This document shows positions 25,538 to 32,910 of a stretch of DNA of 64,000 bases, piece by piece. Position 1 is the stretch's first letter; each line of letters opens with the position of its first letter. The DNA is from JANQPA01 sp964548175 (lineage in GTDB: Bacteria; Bacteroidota; Bacteroidia; Chitinophagales; Saprospiraceae): the NCBI GenBank assembly GCA_964548175.1, contig CAZJQS010000026.1, positions 1 through 64,000 of the forward strand, written 5' to 3'. Under the pieces are notes generated by a model. That model was not told the DNA's origin, ran no database searches, and saw nothing but the letters and a program-made list of their open reading frames with translations. The translations under genes were made by a program, and so were the position numbers.

Positions 25538-25601
25538 GCTGGTCAGTCCGATTCATCGTCCTTATTCAAAATTTATTTTTTAACCTTTAAACCGTTTGAT
25601 T

Positions 25602-25742
25602 ATGTCTAAAAATGTAGAAATCAAAGATGCACTGAACGTCACCGAACTGGAAGACCGCTTTGAAATGACTGTAGCTGCAGTGGATACTGCTCGCTGCTCT
25701 GACAACAAAGTCGAAGCACCTGTTAAAATCGCTGCTGAGTAA
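25602..25742 (+). CDS. Putative modified-peptide precursor 2 (46 aa)
   Basis: The second tandem copy: MSKNVEIKDALNVTELED leads into RFEMTVAAVDTARC (Arg19, Arg31, Cys32) and the tail SDNKVEAPVKIAAE. It is the only copy with Thr in place of the second Val of NVVELE. The upstream spacer (ending in an A/T-rich leader before ATG) resembles the spacer of copy 3, consistent with gene duplication. The frame is 46 codons with a TAA stop. Confidence 0.8.
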   Translation: MSKNVEIKDALNVTELEDRFEMTVAAVDTARCSDNKVEAPVKIAAE

Positions 25743-25803
25743 TTCGAATGCCTGTTCATTAATCAATTGTTCACCTATTTTTTAACATTAAAACTTTTTG
25801 ATC

Positions 25804-25950
25804 ATGTCTAAGAATGTAGAAATTAAAAAAGCCCTCAATGTAGTTGAACTGGAAGACCGCTTTGAAATGACTGTAGCTGCTGTTGACACAGCCCGCTGCA
25901 GCGGCAACAAGGTAGAGCTGGAAGCTTCTCCAACGAAAGCTGTTGAGTAA
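25804..25950 (+). CDS. Putative modified-peptide precursor 3 (48 aa)
   Basis: The third tandem copy: MSKNVEIKKALNVVELED, then RFEMTVAAVDTARC (Arg19, Arg31, Cys32) and the tail SGNKVELEASPTKAVE, the longest tail shared with copy 1. The N-terminal seven residues match copy 2 exactly, so copies 2 and 3 are the closest pair. Confidence 0.8.
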   Translation: MSKNVEIKKALNVVELEDRFEMTVAAVDTARCSGNKVELEASPTKAVE

Positions 25951-25993
25951 TTTGAAGTATTCTTTATTGTTTAACTAAAAAATCCGCCTTATC

Positions 25994-26134
25994 ATGAAAG
26001 ACTTGGAATTGAAAAAAGCACTTTCTGTAGTTGAATTAGAGGAGCGCTTCGAAATGACTGTCGCTTCCGTTGATACTGCTCGTTGTGAAGACAACAAAGT
26101 GACGATCAAGATCGGGAAAGGAGCTGCTGAATAA
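25994..26134 (+). CDS. Putative modified-peptide precursor 4 (46 aa)
   Basis: The fourth and most divergent tandem copy: MKDLELKKALSVVELEE, RFEMTVASVDTARC (Arg18, Arg30, Cys31) and the tail EDNKVTIKIGKGAAE. Substitutions elsewhere leave the two Arg, the Cys and the FEMTVA core unchanged, which argues that these positions are under selection. A hairpin follows 43 bases downstream. Confidence 0.8.
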   Translation: MKDLELKKALSVVELEERFEMTVASVDTARCEDNKVTIKIGKGAAE

Positions 26135-26176
26135 GCATCACCTGATCTCAGCAATACTTTCATATGAGTAAGGATT

Positions 26177-26216
26177 GGGGGGGAGCTGCAAGTGACCGGC
26201 TTGAATTAGCTCCCCC
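26177..26216 (+). terminator. GC-rich hairpin between the precursor array and the modification enzymes
   Basis: GGGGGAGCT (26179-26187) pairs with AGCTCCCCC (26208-26216) around a 20-base loop; flanking bases extend the stem slightly. There is no T tract, so termination would be partial or it may act as an RNA-stabilising 3' end. This position would allow the small peptide genes to be expressed above the downstream enzymes. Confidence 0.6.
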
Positions 26217-26249
26217 ACCAAACCTGTGTTAAAATTAGTCATTCTTACG

Positions 26250-26448
26250 TTTTTTTACAAGCCTGGAATCCAAAAAATATCAAGCTTAGTGTGCATGGCT
26301 ACCTGAAACGGAACCTCTGCCGGGAAGACAACCTGGAGCGGATCGTCTCTGCTATGCCTGCACCGGACTATTGGTTAACTATACTGCCCTGGTAACAAAA
26401 GACATCGATGACGCGCTTGCGGCCATCATATTGTTTAACGAGCAATAG
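26250..26448 (+). other. Possible decayed or non-ATG small gene before the M50 protease
   Basis: Between the hairpin and the M50 gene two overlapping open frames look protein-like but lack a good start. One reads NPKNIKLSVHGYLKRNLC then REDNLERIVSAMPAPDYW and stops at 26395. The other ends YTALVTKDIDDALAAIILFN before a stop at 26448. A single frameshift near 26380 would join them. This could be a pseudogene, a small gene with an alternative start, or chance. No family is recognised. Confidence 0.25.
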
Positions 26449-26465
26449 CTAATAAATATAACATC

Positions 26466-27740
26466 ATGTATACTTTACAAGAAGTCGAAAACAGTGGAAC
26501 CCAAAAGCAGTACATGCTGCGTGTCAATGGCTCAACTTACTATATCGGGGAGTTGATCCGAATCATTGTAGAGTCGTTGAGGGAGAAAAAGCCGACTGCT
26601 GAGATCACCCAACGCTTAAACCAATGGGCGAGAGGCCATTATCAGTTTACTGAGGCTACTGTTGAACAGATTATCGTCGATAAGATCAAGCCTTTGAAAA
26701 TATTTGATGAAGACGGCAATGTGATCTCTGCATCAGAGGCCAGGACTACAGCTCCGACCTCGGGGTTCACCGCTCGCTGGGATCTGATCAGGTGTGAAGA
26801 TTTGAAAGGAGTACTGGAGCTGCTAAAACATTTTTTTCATCCTTCCCTGTTCTTTGGCCTACTGGCCACAGCTGTTTATCTCAATTACACCTATTTCTAC
26901 ACCTTAGCGCCCTTTGCGGCTAAAAATATGGCGGCTCAGGCAGCTACCCAACAATGTTTGAGTGGATTAGGCTATTTGCTTATTTATTACCCGGCGGCTA
27001 TCCTGATCTTATTTTTACACGAGTTAGGGCATGCTGCTTCTGCTCACTTATTTAAGGCGCCGCCAAAAAGCATTGGCTTTGGTTTTTATTTCATTTTTCC
27101 GGTGCTTTATACGGATGTCACGGAAATCTGGAAGATCAATAGGGTGAAGCGGACCATCGTGAACCTTGGAGGTATATTTTTCCAGCTACTGATCAACATC
27201 GGGTTGTTTTATTGGATGTCTCATACTCAAAACCCCGAGACCATTAAGATTCTCACCAGCCTTGTTGTGATCAACACTGTGACCTTATTCATCAATTTCA
27301 ATCCGTTTTTCAAATTCGACGGTTACTGGATCTACAGCGACTTGTTTAAGCTGCCCAATTTAAGGCAGCAATCCAATGCTTATTTCACCCTGTTGCTGAC
27401 GCGTTTATTTCCTCAGCTGCCTTTCCGGCTTGGAGATAACGTCAAGCGGATTTTTAAGCCCTGGAATCCTTTTCTGATCCTGTACACCATCTGTAATTAT
27501 GCATTTTGGATTTACATCATCTATTTCGTGATCGGGTTTATAGGCCAGGCCTTTACCGCCTGGGGAACGGTGGCTTATAACTTTTATAATCTGGACTTTT
27601 CCGCCTGCTCGATCGAATACTTCGGAAAGACGGCTTTAGCTACCGGAATGTTCACCTACATTTTCTATAAAAGATCAAAGCACTCCTCGGCGATCGTAAG
27701 AGGGATGGTTAAAAAGATAAAAGCACAGATCAATGAATAA
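26466..27740 (+). CDS. M50-type membrane zinc protease with N-terminal PqqD-like region
   Basis: A 424-residue multipass membrane protein of the M50 (site-2-protease-like) type found in peptide-maturation loci (YydH-like). The zinc site is His185-Glu186-x-x-His189 in LHELGHAASAH, and the second conserved motif is NFNPFFKFDGYW (Asn279, Asp285). Residues 1-80 are soluble and look like a PqqD/winged-helix peptide-recognition domain (VNGSTYYIGELIRIIVESL). It is the first enzyme gene after the precursor array and overlaps the arginase gene by 8 bases. It likely cleaves or handles the precursor at the membrane. A general regulatory protease is less likely given the context. Confidence 0.8.
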   Translation: MYTLQEVENSGTQKQYMLRVNGSTYYIGELIRIIVESLREKKPTAEITQRLNQWARGHYQFTEATVEQIIVDKIKPLKIFDEDGNVISASEARTTAPTSGFTARWDLIRCEDLKGVLELLKHFFHPSLFFGLLATAVYLNYTYFYTLAPFAAKNMAAQAATQQCLSGLGYLLIYYPAAILILFLHELGHAASAHLFKAPPKSIGFGFYFIFPVLYTDVTEIWKINRVKRTIVNLGGIFFQLLINIGLFYWMSHTQNPETIKILTSLVVINTVTLFINFNPFFKFDGYWIYSDLFKLPNLRQQSNAYFTLLLTRLFPQLPFRLGDNVKRIFKPWNPFLILYTICNYAFWIYIIYFVIGFIGQAFTAWGTVAYNFYNLDFSACSIEYFGKTALATGMFTYIFYKRSKHSSAIVRGMVKKIKAQINE

Positions 27741-29028
27741 TTCACACAAATTAAGATATCAAACCTCCCCGTATTTGATCGTCGAACCGGAAAATACAGA
27801 GGAGCAAATTTTTACGATTTACAACAGTCTGAGCGGGAGGGCATTCAAATTGAGAACAGAAGTGGTTGACATCCTGAAGTTCCTGGAAGTGGGGCACACT
27901 TTCGATGAGCTTTCGGATGCCTTCCGTGAACACGATAAAGCTGACCTGAAAGAGATGCTTCAGTTTTTTATCAGCCGGAATGTGATCTTCCGTGAAGATG
28001 CAATAGAAGAACAGCTGACTCAGGTCACAAGACTGAAACATACGCTGTTTGGATTCAATGACCAGATGAACCAGCAGAGGAAAAACCTCTGTTTCATCGG
28101 CATCCCATTCGGCGGGGGAAATCATGAATCCGGAGGCTGCGCTCATTTTCCGGAAAAGATCAGAGCCTACACGGAAAAGTATAAGCTGAAATTTCATCCT
28201 TTTCAGGTGGATGACTGCAGCCTGGAAGCTATCGGCATCGACAGGGATCAATCAGATCTGCCGGCGCTGTTCCAAAAGAATCTGGTTAAGGACCTGGGCA
28301 ACCTTTTTATCAGCATTCAGGAGACCAACAGTTTTATTTATCAGAAAATCGAGTCTATTGCCTACGATGTATTTAATGAAAACAATATACCGTTTTTCCT
28401 GGGAGGAGATCACTCCATCACTTTTCCTATTGTAAAGGCGGCTTCCAGGGTGTACAATAACTTATACCTGGTCCAGCTGGATGCCCATACTGATACGTAC
28501 AGCTCTAAATACGACCGGTTCAGGCATGCCGGAAAAGTACACCACCACGGTAACTTTGCTTCGAGCTGTCTTGAGCTGGACAATGTCAAGGGCATTTATC
28601 AAATGGGAATACGCGGTATTTTTAACATGATGAGCCGCCGTCAGAATAAAAAGCAAAAAATCTATTGGTGCAGTGAGCTGAAAAGGCATCTCCTGGAAGG
28701 TATCTGGCCGGAAGAATTACCTGAAAACGCAGAGATCTACATCACCGTAGACATTGACGCACTAGATCCTGCAATAGCACCAGCCACCGCCACACCGGTG
28801 GCAAACGGTTTACAGCTCAGTGAACTCATGGCTTTATTGCAGTTCCTGACTTCCGACAGGAGAATAATCGGACTTGACCTGGTGGAGGTTAATCCCGCTA
28901 TGGACCAAAGGGACCTGACTATGCAAACCTCTGTGGAACTGATCCTCCAATTGCTGAGTCTTTTCCGGTTGAACGATATCCTGGATAAGAAAGAGCACAT
29001 TAAGGCATCCGCAAATTTATTGGCATAA
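27733..29028 (+). CDS. Arginase-family enzyme with N-terminal PqqD-like domain, candidate peptide arginase
   Basis: A 431-residue two-domain protein. Residues ~1-90 resemble a PqqD-type recognition element (FTIYNSLSGRAFKL, EVVDILKFLE). Residues ~115-415 are an arginase with every metal ligand of true arginases: His227 in GGDHSIT, Asp250/His252/Asp254 in DAHTDTY, and Asp340/Asp342 in DIDALDPAIAPATATP. A HisGly (272-273) lies where arginases have their proton-shuttle His, and Glu385 in GLDLVEVNPAM matches the guanidinium-binding Glu. Free arginases lack the N-terminal domain. By analogy with OspR of landornamide biosynthesis, I infer it converts a precursor Arg to ornithine. The alternative is hydrolysis of free arginine. 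Confidence 0.85.
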   Translation: MNNSHKLRYQTSPYLIVEPENTEEQIFTIYNSLSGRAFKLRTEVVDILKFLEVGHTFDELSDAFREHDKADLKEMLQFFISRNVIFREDAIEEQLTQVTRLKHTLFGFNDQMNQQRKNLCFIGIPFGGGNHESGGCAHFPEKIRAYTEKYKLKFHPFQVDDCSLEAIGIDRDQSDLPALFQKNLVKDLGNLFISIQETNSFIYQKIESIAYDVFNENNIPFFLGGDHSITFPIVKAASRVYNNLYLVQLDAHTDTYSSKYDRFRHAGKVHHHGNFASSCLELDNVKGIYQMGIRGIFNMMSRRQNKKQKIYWCSELKRHLLEGIWPEELPENAEIYITVDIDALDPAIAPATATPVANGLQLSELMALLQFLTSDRRIIGLDLVEVNPAMDQRDLTMQTSVELILQLLSLFRLNDILDKKEHIKASANLLA

Positions 29029-29040
29029 AAATCTGGCGTC

Positions 29041-30252
29041 ATGAAAAAAGCACAACAAAGCATCAGTTTTAATACCATAAATGGGGAAATCATCAGCAAA
29101 TATCCCCACCTGGAAAGTTATAACGACCTTAGGAACCATATTCTGGAAAGGGAGAGAAAAAAATTTGAGGCTTTTCAGCTTAAAGATTTCGTAGTGATGT
29201 CTGCTAATCTTCAAAATTTCCTTCCGGAAGTTCCGGCATCAGAGTATGAAGAGATCTACACGAATATTCTCCTTGGCCGTGCTCTGCTTAATGAAGAGAC
29301 TCATCGAACGGAACTGATCGATAAGGTGGATACCCACCAAATGGAAGAAGTTTTGACGGCGAAGCACTTGCCGGCCGTTTTTTGTACTTATCACCTGGGG
29401 TCCTATCGCTCGGTCATCGGTTTGCTGGCCAGGCAGGGAGTTCCTTTTGTTCTGATCGTGGACGCCAATACTTATCACCGGCAAGGAGCTGGTATTAAAA
29501 GGCAGGTGATTCAGTTCCATCAGGCCTACGGCCAGGAGGGAACCTATTTTGATATGCTGAATGCGGAGTTGCCTAACAGTGCAATGACCATGCTGAAGTA
29601 CCTGCGAGAGGGCATCTCCATAGTGGCCTACATCGACGGCAATACAGGAGGAGGAGGAATCTTCCACAAGAATGATCGCTTTCAGCTCAAAATCCCCTTT
29701 CTGGAGCAGGAGATCTTTAGCCGTAAAGGAATTGCGGCTATCTCGTGGATGAGCAAATGCCCCATTATACCGGTTATTTCCTATTATAGAAAAGGTAATA
29801 TCCGACCGAATATCGTCTTTTATGATCCCGTTTTCCCCGACAAATGGAACAAGCCTCCTCAAACTTATATACCGGAAATTACCAAAAAGCTTTATCGCAT
29901 TTTGGAGAGTCATCTGATCGAGTATTACGATCAGTGGGAAACCTGGTTTTACCTGCATAAGTACCTCGATGCGGACAGCCTGTCGATAGACTGGGCCGGG
30001 GAGACACCTGCCAGACCAGCAGGGAAAAAAGTGAGCTTCAGCTTCAATCAGGTCGATTTTGACCTGTTTAGGATGAATGCTGATCACTACTTGTTCAACA
30101 AACGCACTTATCAGACCTATCCCATTGATGAGGATTTGTTTGAAGCGCTTAGAAAGGTCGATGCAAAAGGTGAAAGTCAGCTTTTGTCTGCCGGTTTTAG
30201 CAAAGCATTAATTGATCAGCTTATAGATAATGGTATCCTTCAACATCACTAG
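29041..30252 (+). CDS. LpxL/HtrB-like acyltransferase with C-terminal PqqD-like domain
   Basis: A 403-residue protein. Residues ~100-315 match the lipid A acyltransferase (LpxL/HtrB) fold: His118 in FCTYHLGSYRSV, the DG pair at 199-200, FSRKGIAAISWMSKCPIIPV, and a final YYDQWETWFYLHKY that recalls the QWxWxHxR ending of LpxL. There is no N-terminal membrane anchor of the usual kind. Residues ~334-403 form an extra domain (FDLFRMNADHYLFNKRTY, ending LIDQLIDNGIL) that looks PqqD-like and is absent from LpxL. It begins 13 bases after the arginase. I infer transfer of an acyl chain from ACP to the peptide, with ornithine as the attractive acceptor. Confidence 0.75.
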   Translation: MKKAQQSISFNTINGEIISKYPHLESYNDLRNHILERERKKFEAFQLKDFVVMSANLQNFLPEVPASEYEEIYTNILLGRALLNEETHRTELIDKVDTHQMEEVLTAKHLPAVFCTYHLGSYRSVIGLLARQGVPFVLIVDANTYHRQGAGIKRQVIQFHQAYGQEGTYFDMLNAELPNSAMTMLKYLREGISIVAYIDGNTGGGGIFHKNDRFQLKIPFLEQEIFSRKGIAAISWMSKCPIIPVISYYRKGNIRPNIVFYDPVFPDKWNKPPQTYIPEITKKLYRILESHLIEYYDQWETWFYLHKYLDADSLSIDWAGETPARPAGKKVSFSFNQVDFDLFRMNADHYLFNKRTYQTYPIDEDLFEALRKVDAKGESQLLSAGFSKALIDQLIDNGILQHH

Positions 30253-30262
30253 ACGGAAAACA

Positions 30263-31759
30263 ATGGAAACTTTCAGATATAGCCGTTTATACCGCCCGGT
30301 CATACCGGATAATTCTTTCCTGGGCCAACTCAGGGAGGCGCATCGATGCTTCCCTGAAAAGATCGCCCTGATAGAAGAGAAAAAGGAGATGTCGTTTTTT
30401 AACCTATGGAGAAGGGCGGATCGGTATGCAGCGTTTTTTAGAAGAAAAAAAGTCGCGAAAGGCAAGATTGTCGTGATCGTATGTCCGATGAGCTCCATAG
30501 AGGTCAGTTGTATGCTTCTGGCATTAATGGAGATAGAGGCCGTTCCGCTCATCCTGAATTTAGCGGATAAATTTCAGAAACTTCAGCCCGAGGATGCGAA
30601 AGCTTTTGGATTTGTAATTCATAAGGACATACAGAAGTGCCTCAATGCTGGAAATCAGGCGAAATATTGTACAGATGGACAGCTAGAAGAAGGGTTGCTT
30701 TGGTGCCGGCATATTTCAGGCGAGGCTCCCCAGGAAACAGATGCGGCATTATTGGTGACTAGTTCCGGAAGCACCAATCGAAAAAAGATTATCAGGTACG
30801 GAATGGAAGGGTTGACCTTTAATATCCGGAATAACGTCAAAGCTCTGAAGATCAGGCCGACTGACCGGACGCTGATGGTCTTGCCGTTAACGTACTCTTA
30901 TGGGCTGGTGGCTCAGTTCCTGAGTCATTTGAGTGTGGGAGCGACGATTGTTTTCTCCAACAAGCGGTTGATGACTAATGCGATCATCGAGCTGATCAGC
31001 CGTCATGAGGTGACCTCGCTGTTTACGGCGCCGCCCGTCTTCCGTCAGCTGGTATTTTTGATGGAGCGCTTTGGGGCGGTTTACAAGAAGAGGTATAGCT
31101 GGCCCGGCTTAAGGTACATTACAGTAGGCGGTAATCACATCGAAGCCGGAACGGTCCGTCGTGCTTTGGAGCAATTTAATTGCGCGGTGGTCAAGACCTA
31201 TGGCCTGGCGGAGGCCGGGCCACGTGTAGCTTCTCATTGGGTGCCATCTGTGGAGTCGCCTGTTGAAACTAATGGACGGCTGTTGGAGGGAGTAAAAGTA
31301 CACGTTTACCGGGAGGATGGAAGCCCGGCGGCTCCGGGAGAGACTGGCCTTTTGACCATAGAAACCCCTTCGGCAGCTTTGGGCTACCTGTTTGAATCAG
31401 AAAACTGCCTGAAGATAACCGGTCAATATATTCAAACCAATGATTACGGTAGTTTTACTGCCGACGGACAATTGAGGGTATTAGGCAGGAAGGATAATGC
31501 CCTTACCGTTGGAACTTTACCTGAACCAGTGTTTAAAAATGACCTCGCCGACCTTTTGTATACGGCTTTTTACATTATGAAACTTCAGATTGTGCAGTTG
31601 GAGGAAGGAAAAATACGCGTCAGTATCGCTTCTATGCCTGGTTGCAAGCCTGCGAAGGAAGAAGTATTGAAACGCCTGGAAGCCCACCTGGGCAGTGATC
31701 TGTCCTCCTTTGTGGAGATCACTTTTCCGAAGATAGGAGAGATAAAAATCGATAAATAG
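30263..31759 (+). CDS. Acyl/aryl adenylate-forming ligase (AMP-binding family)
   Basis: A 498-residue ANL-superfamily enzyme that activates a carboxylic acid with ATP and loads it onto CoA or ACP. The ATP loop is LLVTSSGSTNRKK; further motifs are KTYGLAEAGPR, TNDYG and VLGRKDNALT. The C-terminus ends PKIGEIKIDK with the expected lysine region. The start at 30263 avoids a 23-base overlap with the previous gene that the upstream ATG at 30230 would require. In aryl-polyene clusters a similar ligase loads the starter acid; here it probably supplies the primer for the ketosynthase. Confidence 0.85.
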   Translation: METFRYSRLYRPVIPDNSFLGQLREAHRCFPEKIALIEEKKEMSFFNLWRRADRYAAFFRRKKVAKGKIVVIVCPMSSIEVSCMLLALMEIEAVPLILNLADKFQKLQPEDAKAFGFVIHKDIQKCLNAGNQAKYCTDGQLEEGLLWCRHISGEAPQETDAALLVTSSGSTNRKKIIRYGMEGLTFNIRNNVKALKIRPTDRTLMVLPLTYSYGLVAQFLSHLSVGATIVFSNKRLMTNAIIELISRHEVTSLFTAPPVFRQLVFLMERFGAVYKKRYSWPGLRYITVGGNHIEAGTVRRALEQFNCAVVKTYGLAEAGPRVASHWVPSVESPVETNGRLLEGVKVHVYREDGSPAAPGETGLLTIETPSAALGYLFESENCLKITGQYIQTNDYGSFTADGQLRVLGRKDNALTVGTLPEPVFKNDLADLLYTAFYIMKLQIVQLEEGKIRVSIASMPGCKPAKEEVLKRLEAHLGSDLSSFVEITFPKIGEIKIDK

Positions 31760-31765
31760 AAAGCT

Positions 31766-32452
31766 ATGAAAAATACACTGTATTTCACCTTAATTGAAGA
31801 TGACCGGGATATCCTGGGTGCTCTTTCGGATTATTCCACACTTTTTCCGGTGGATATTCAGAAGCGATGGGGCTGGCATCTGGATTTTGATGACAAGATC
31901 AATTCCATAGTGAGCAAGTTATTGCTCTATATGGCCTTGCGGCGGTCTTATCCGGACGCCAACCCTGTTGATTTTCCCCTTCAGTACCATCGTACGGGGC
32001 GACCTTTTATCGAAAAAGTAGATTTTGATTTTAACATTTCCCATTCTCATCAGCTGATTGCCTGCGCTGTCAATTACGAGGGGCGGATCGGCATTGATGT
32101 GCAGTACAAGCGGCAAAAAAGAGATTTTCTCAAATTCAAAAAGGCCTTGAGGGGCTTGTCTCCTGATGATCGAATCCACACCCTGGCGGACTGGGCCGCT
32201 CTGGAAGCCAAAGTCAAATGTGCGGGAGGCGGATTGCGCGACATGCAGCAGGTGTTAACCAATGCCCAACAATATTCGCTCAAGATTATTCATCTGAACG
32301 AGGATTATCTGTGCAGGGTAGCCAGTTATCAACCCCTACAGTTAAACATCAGAAACATTTCATCAGAGGAGTTGCTCTTTTCTATTCAGCAACAATTTTC
32401 TTCACTTAAAAAACAACGAAAATATGGAAACTATAGCTTATCCCAAGCCTGA
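31766..32452 (+). CDS. 4'-phosphopantetheinyl transferase (Sfp-like)
   Basis: A 228-residue enzyme that attaches phosphopantetheine to the carrier protein. Motifs: FNISHSHQLIACAV, GRIGIDVQ (Asp111) and DWAALEAKVKCAGGG (Glu147, Lys151). The KEA of typical Sfp proteins is LEA here, a mild deviation. It overlaps the dehydratase gene by 29 bases, which implies translational coupling. Its presence makes the locus self-sufficient for ACP activation. Confidence 0.85.
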   Translation: MKNTLYFTLIEDDRDILGALSDYSTLFPVDIQKRWGWHLDFDDKINSIVSKLLLYMALRRSYPDANPVDFPLQYHRTGRPFIEKVDFDFNISHSHQLIACAVNYEGRIGIDVQYKRQKRDFLKFKKALRGLSPDDRIHTLADWAALEAKVKCAGGGLRDMQQVLTNAQQYSLKIIHLNEDYLCRVASYQPLQLNIRNISSEELLFSIQQQFSSLKKQRKYGNYSLSQA

Positions 32453-32906
32453 CACTTTCCTTCCCCATCGGGCGCCCATGCTCCTGGTCGACGATATTGA
32501 GCATTATGAACCGGGGAACAGCCTGACTGCGACCACCCTGGTGGCTGCTAAGTGGCCGTTTTTTAGAGGACATTTTCCGGGTTATCCCATGCTTCCGGGG
32601 GTTATCCTGGTGGAAATGCTTTTCCAGACTTGCGGCTTATTCGGCCGGATGGAGGCTGCAGCAGAAGCCCAGCACGAAGGCCCGCTAAATGGTTTGCCGG
32701 ATAAGAAGACCTTCGGCCGGGCCATTAAAATCGATAAAACCACTTTTCTGAAGCCTGTTTTTCCGGACACCCTCCTGGAAATTACGGTTCATTTCAAAAA
32801 GCGCTTTATGGACTTTTCCGTTTACGACGGAAAGATCATTGATGAGGCGGGAGACGTCGTGGCGCGCGGCCAGGTAACTGTTCATCTTTCAAAACCGAAA
32901 AATTAG
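32424..32906 (+). CDS. FabZ-like 3-hydroxyacyl-ACP dehydratase
   Basis: A 160-residue hot-dog dehydratase. The catalytic His15 is in FLPHRAPMLLVDD and the catalytic Glu64 in GVILVEMLFQTCG after GHFPGYPMLPG. It removes water from the 3-hydroxyacyl-ACP made by the SDR to leave a trans double bond. No enoyl reductase follows in the locus, so repeated cycles would build conjugated double bonds unless the housekeeping reductase acts. Confidence 0.9.
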   Translation: METIAYPKPDTFLPHRAPMLLVDDIEHYEPGNSLTATTLVAAKWPFFRGHFPGYPMLPGVILVEMLFQTCGLFGRMEAAAEAQHEGPLNGLPDKKTFGRAIKIDKTTFLKPVFPDTLLEITVHFKKRFMDFSVYDGKIIDEAGDVVARGQVTVHLSKPKN

Positions 32907-32910
32907 TCAC

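Noticed and set aside
25394..26134. CRISPR-like array from the four evenly spaced repeats
   Set aside because: The repeats are coding copies of about 145 bases with diverged spacers and conserved reading frames, not short direct repeats, and no cas genes are present.
26466..27740. Envelope-stress site-2 protease (RseP type)
   Set aside because: There is no PDZ domain, and the N-terminal soluble domain and the FNPFFKFDGYW motif match the peptide-locus M50 type.
27733..29028. Ordinary catabolic arginase or agmatinase
   Set aside because: The added PqqD-like N-terminal domain and the position beside tandem peptide genes do not fit arginine catabolism, and no other catabolic gene is adjacent. 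It remains the main alternative.
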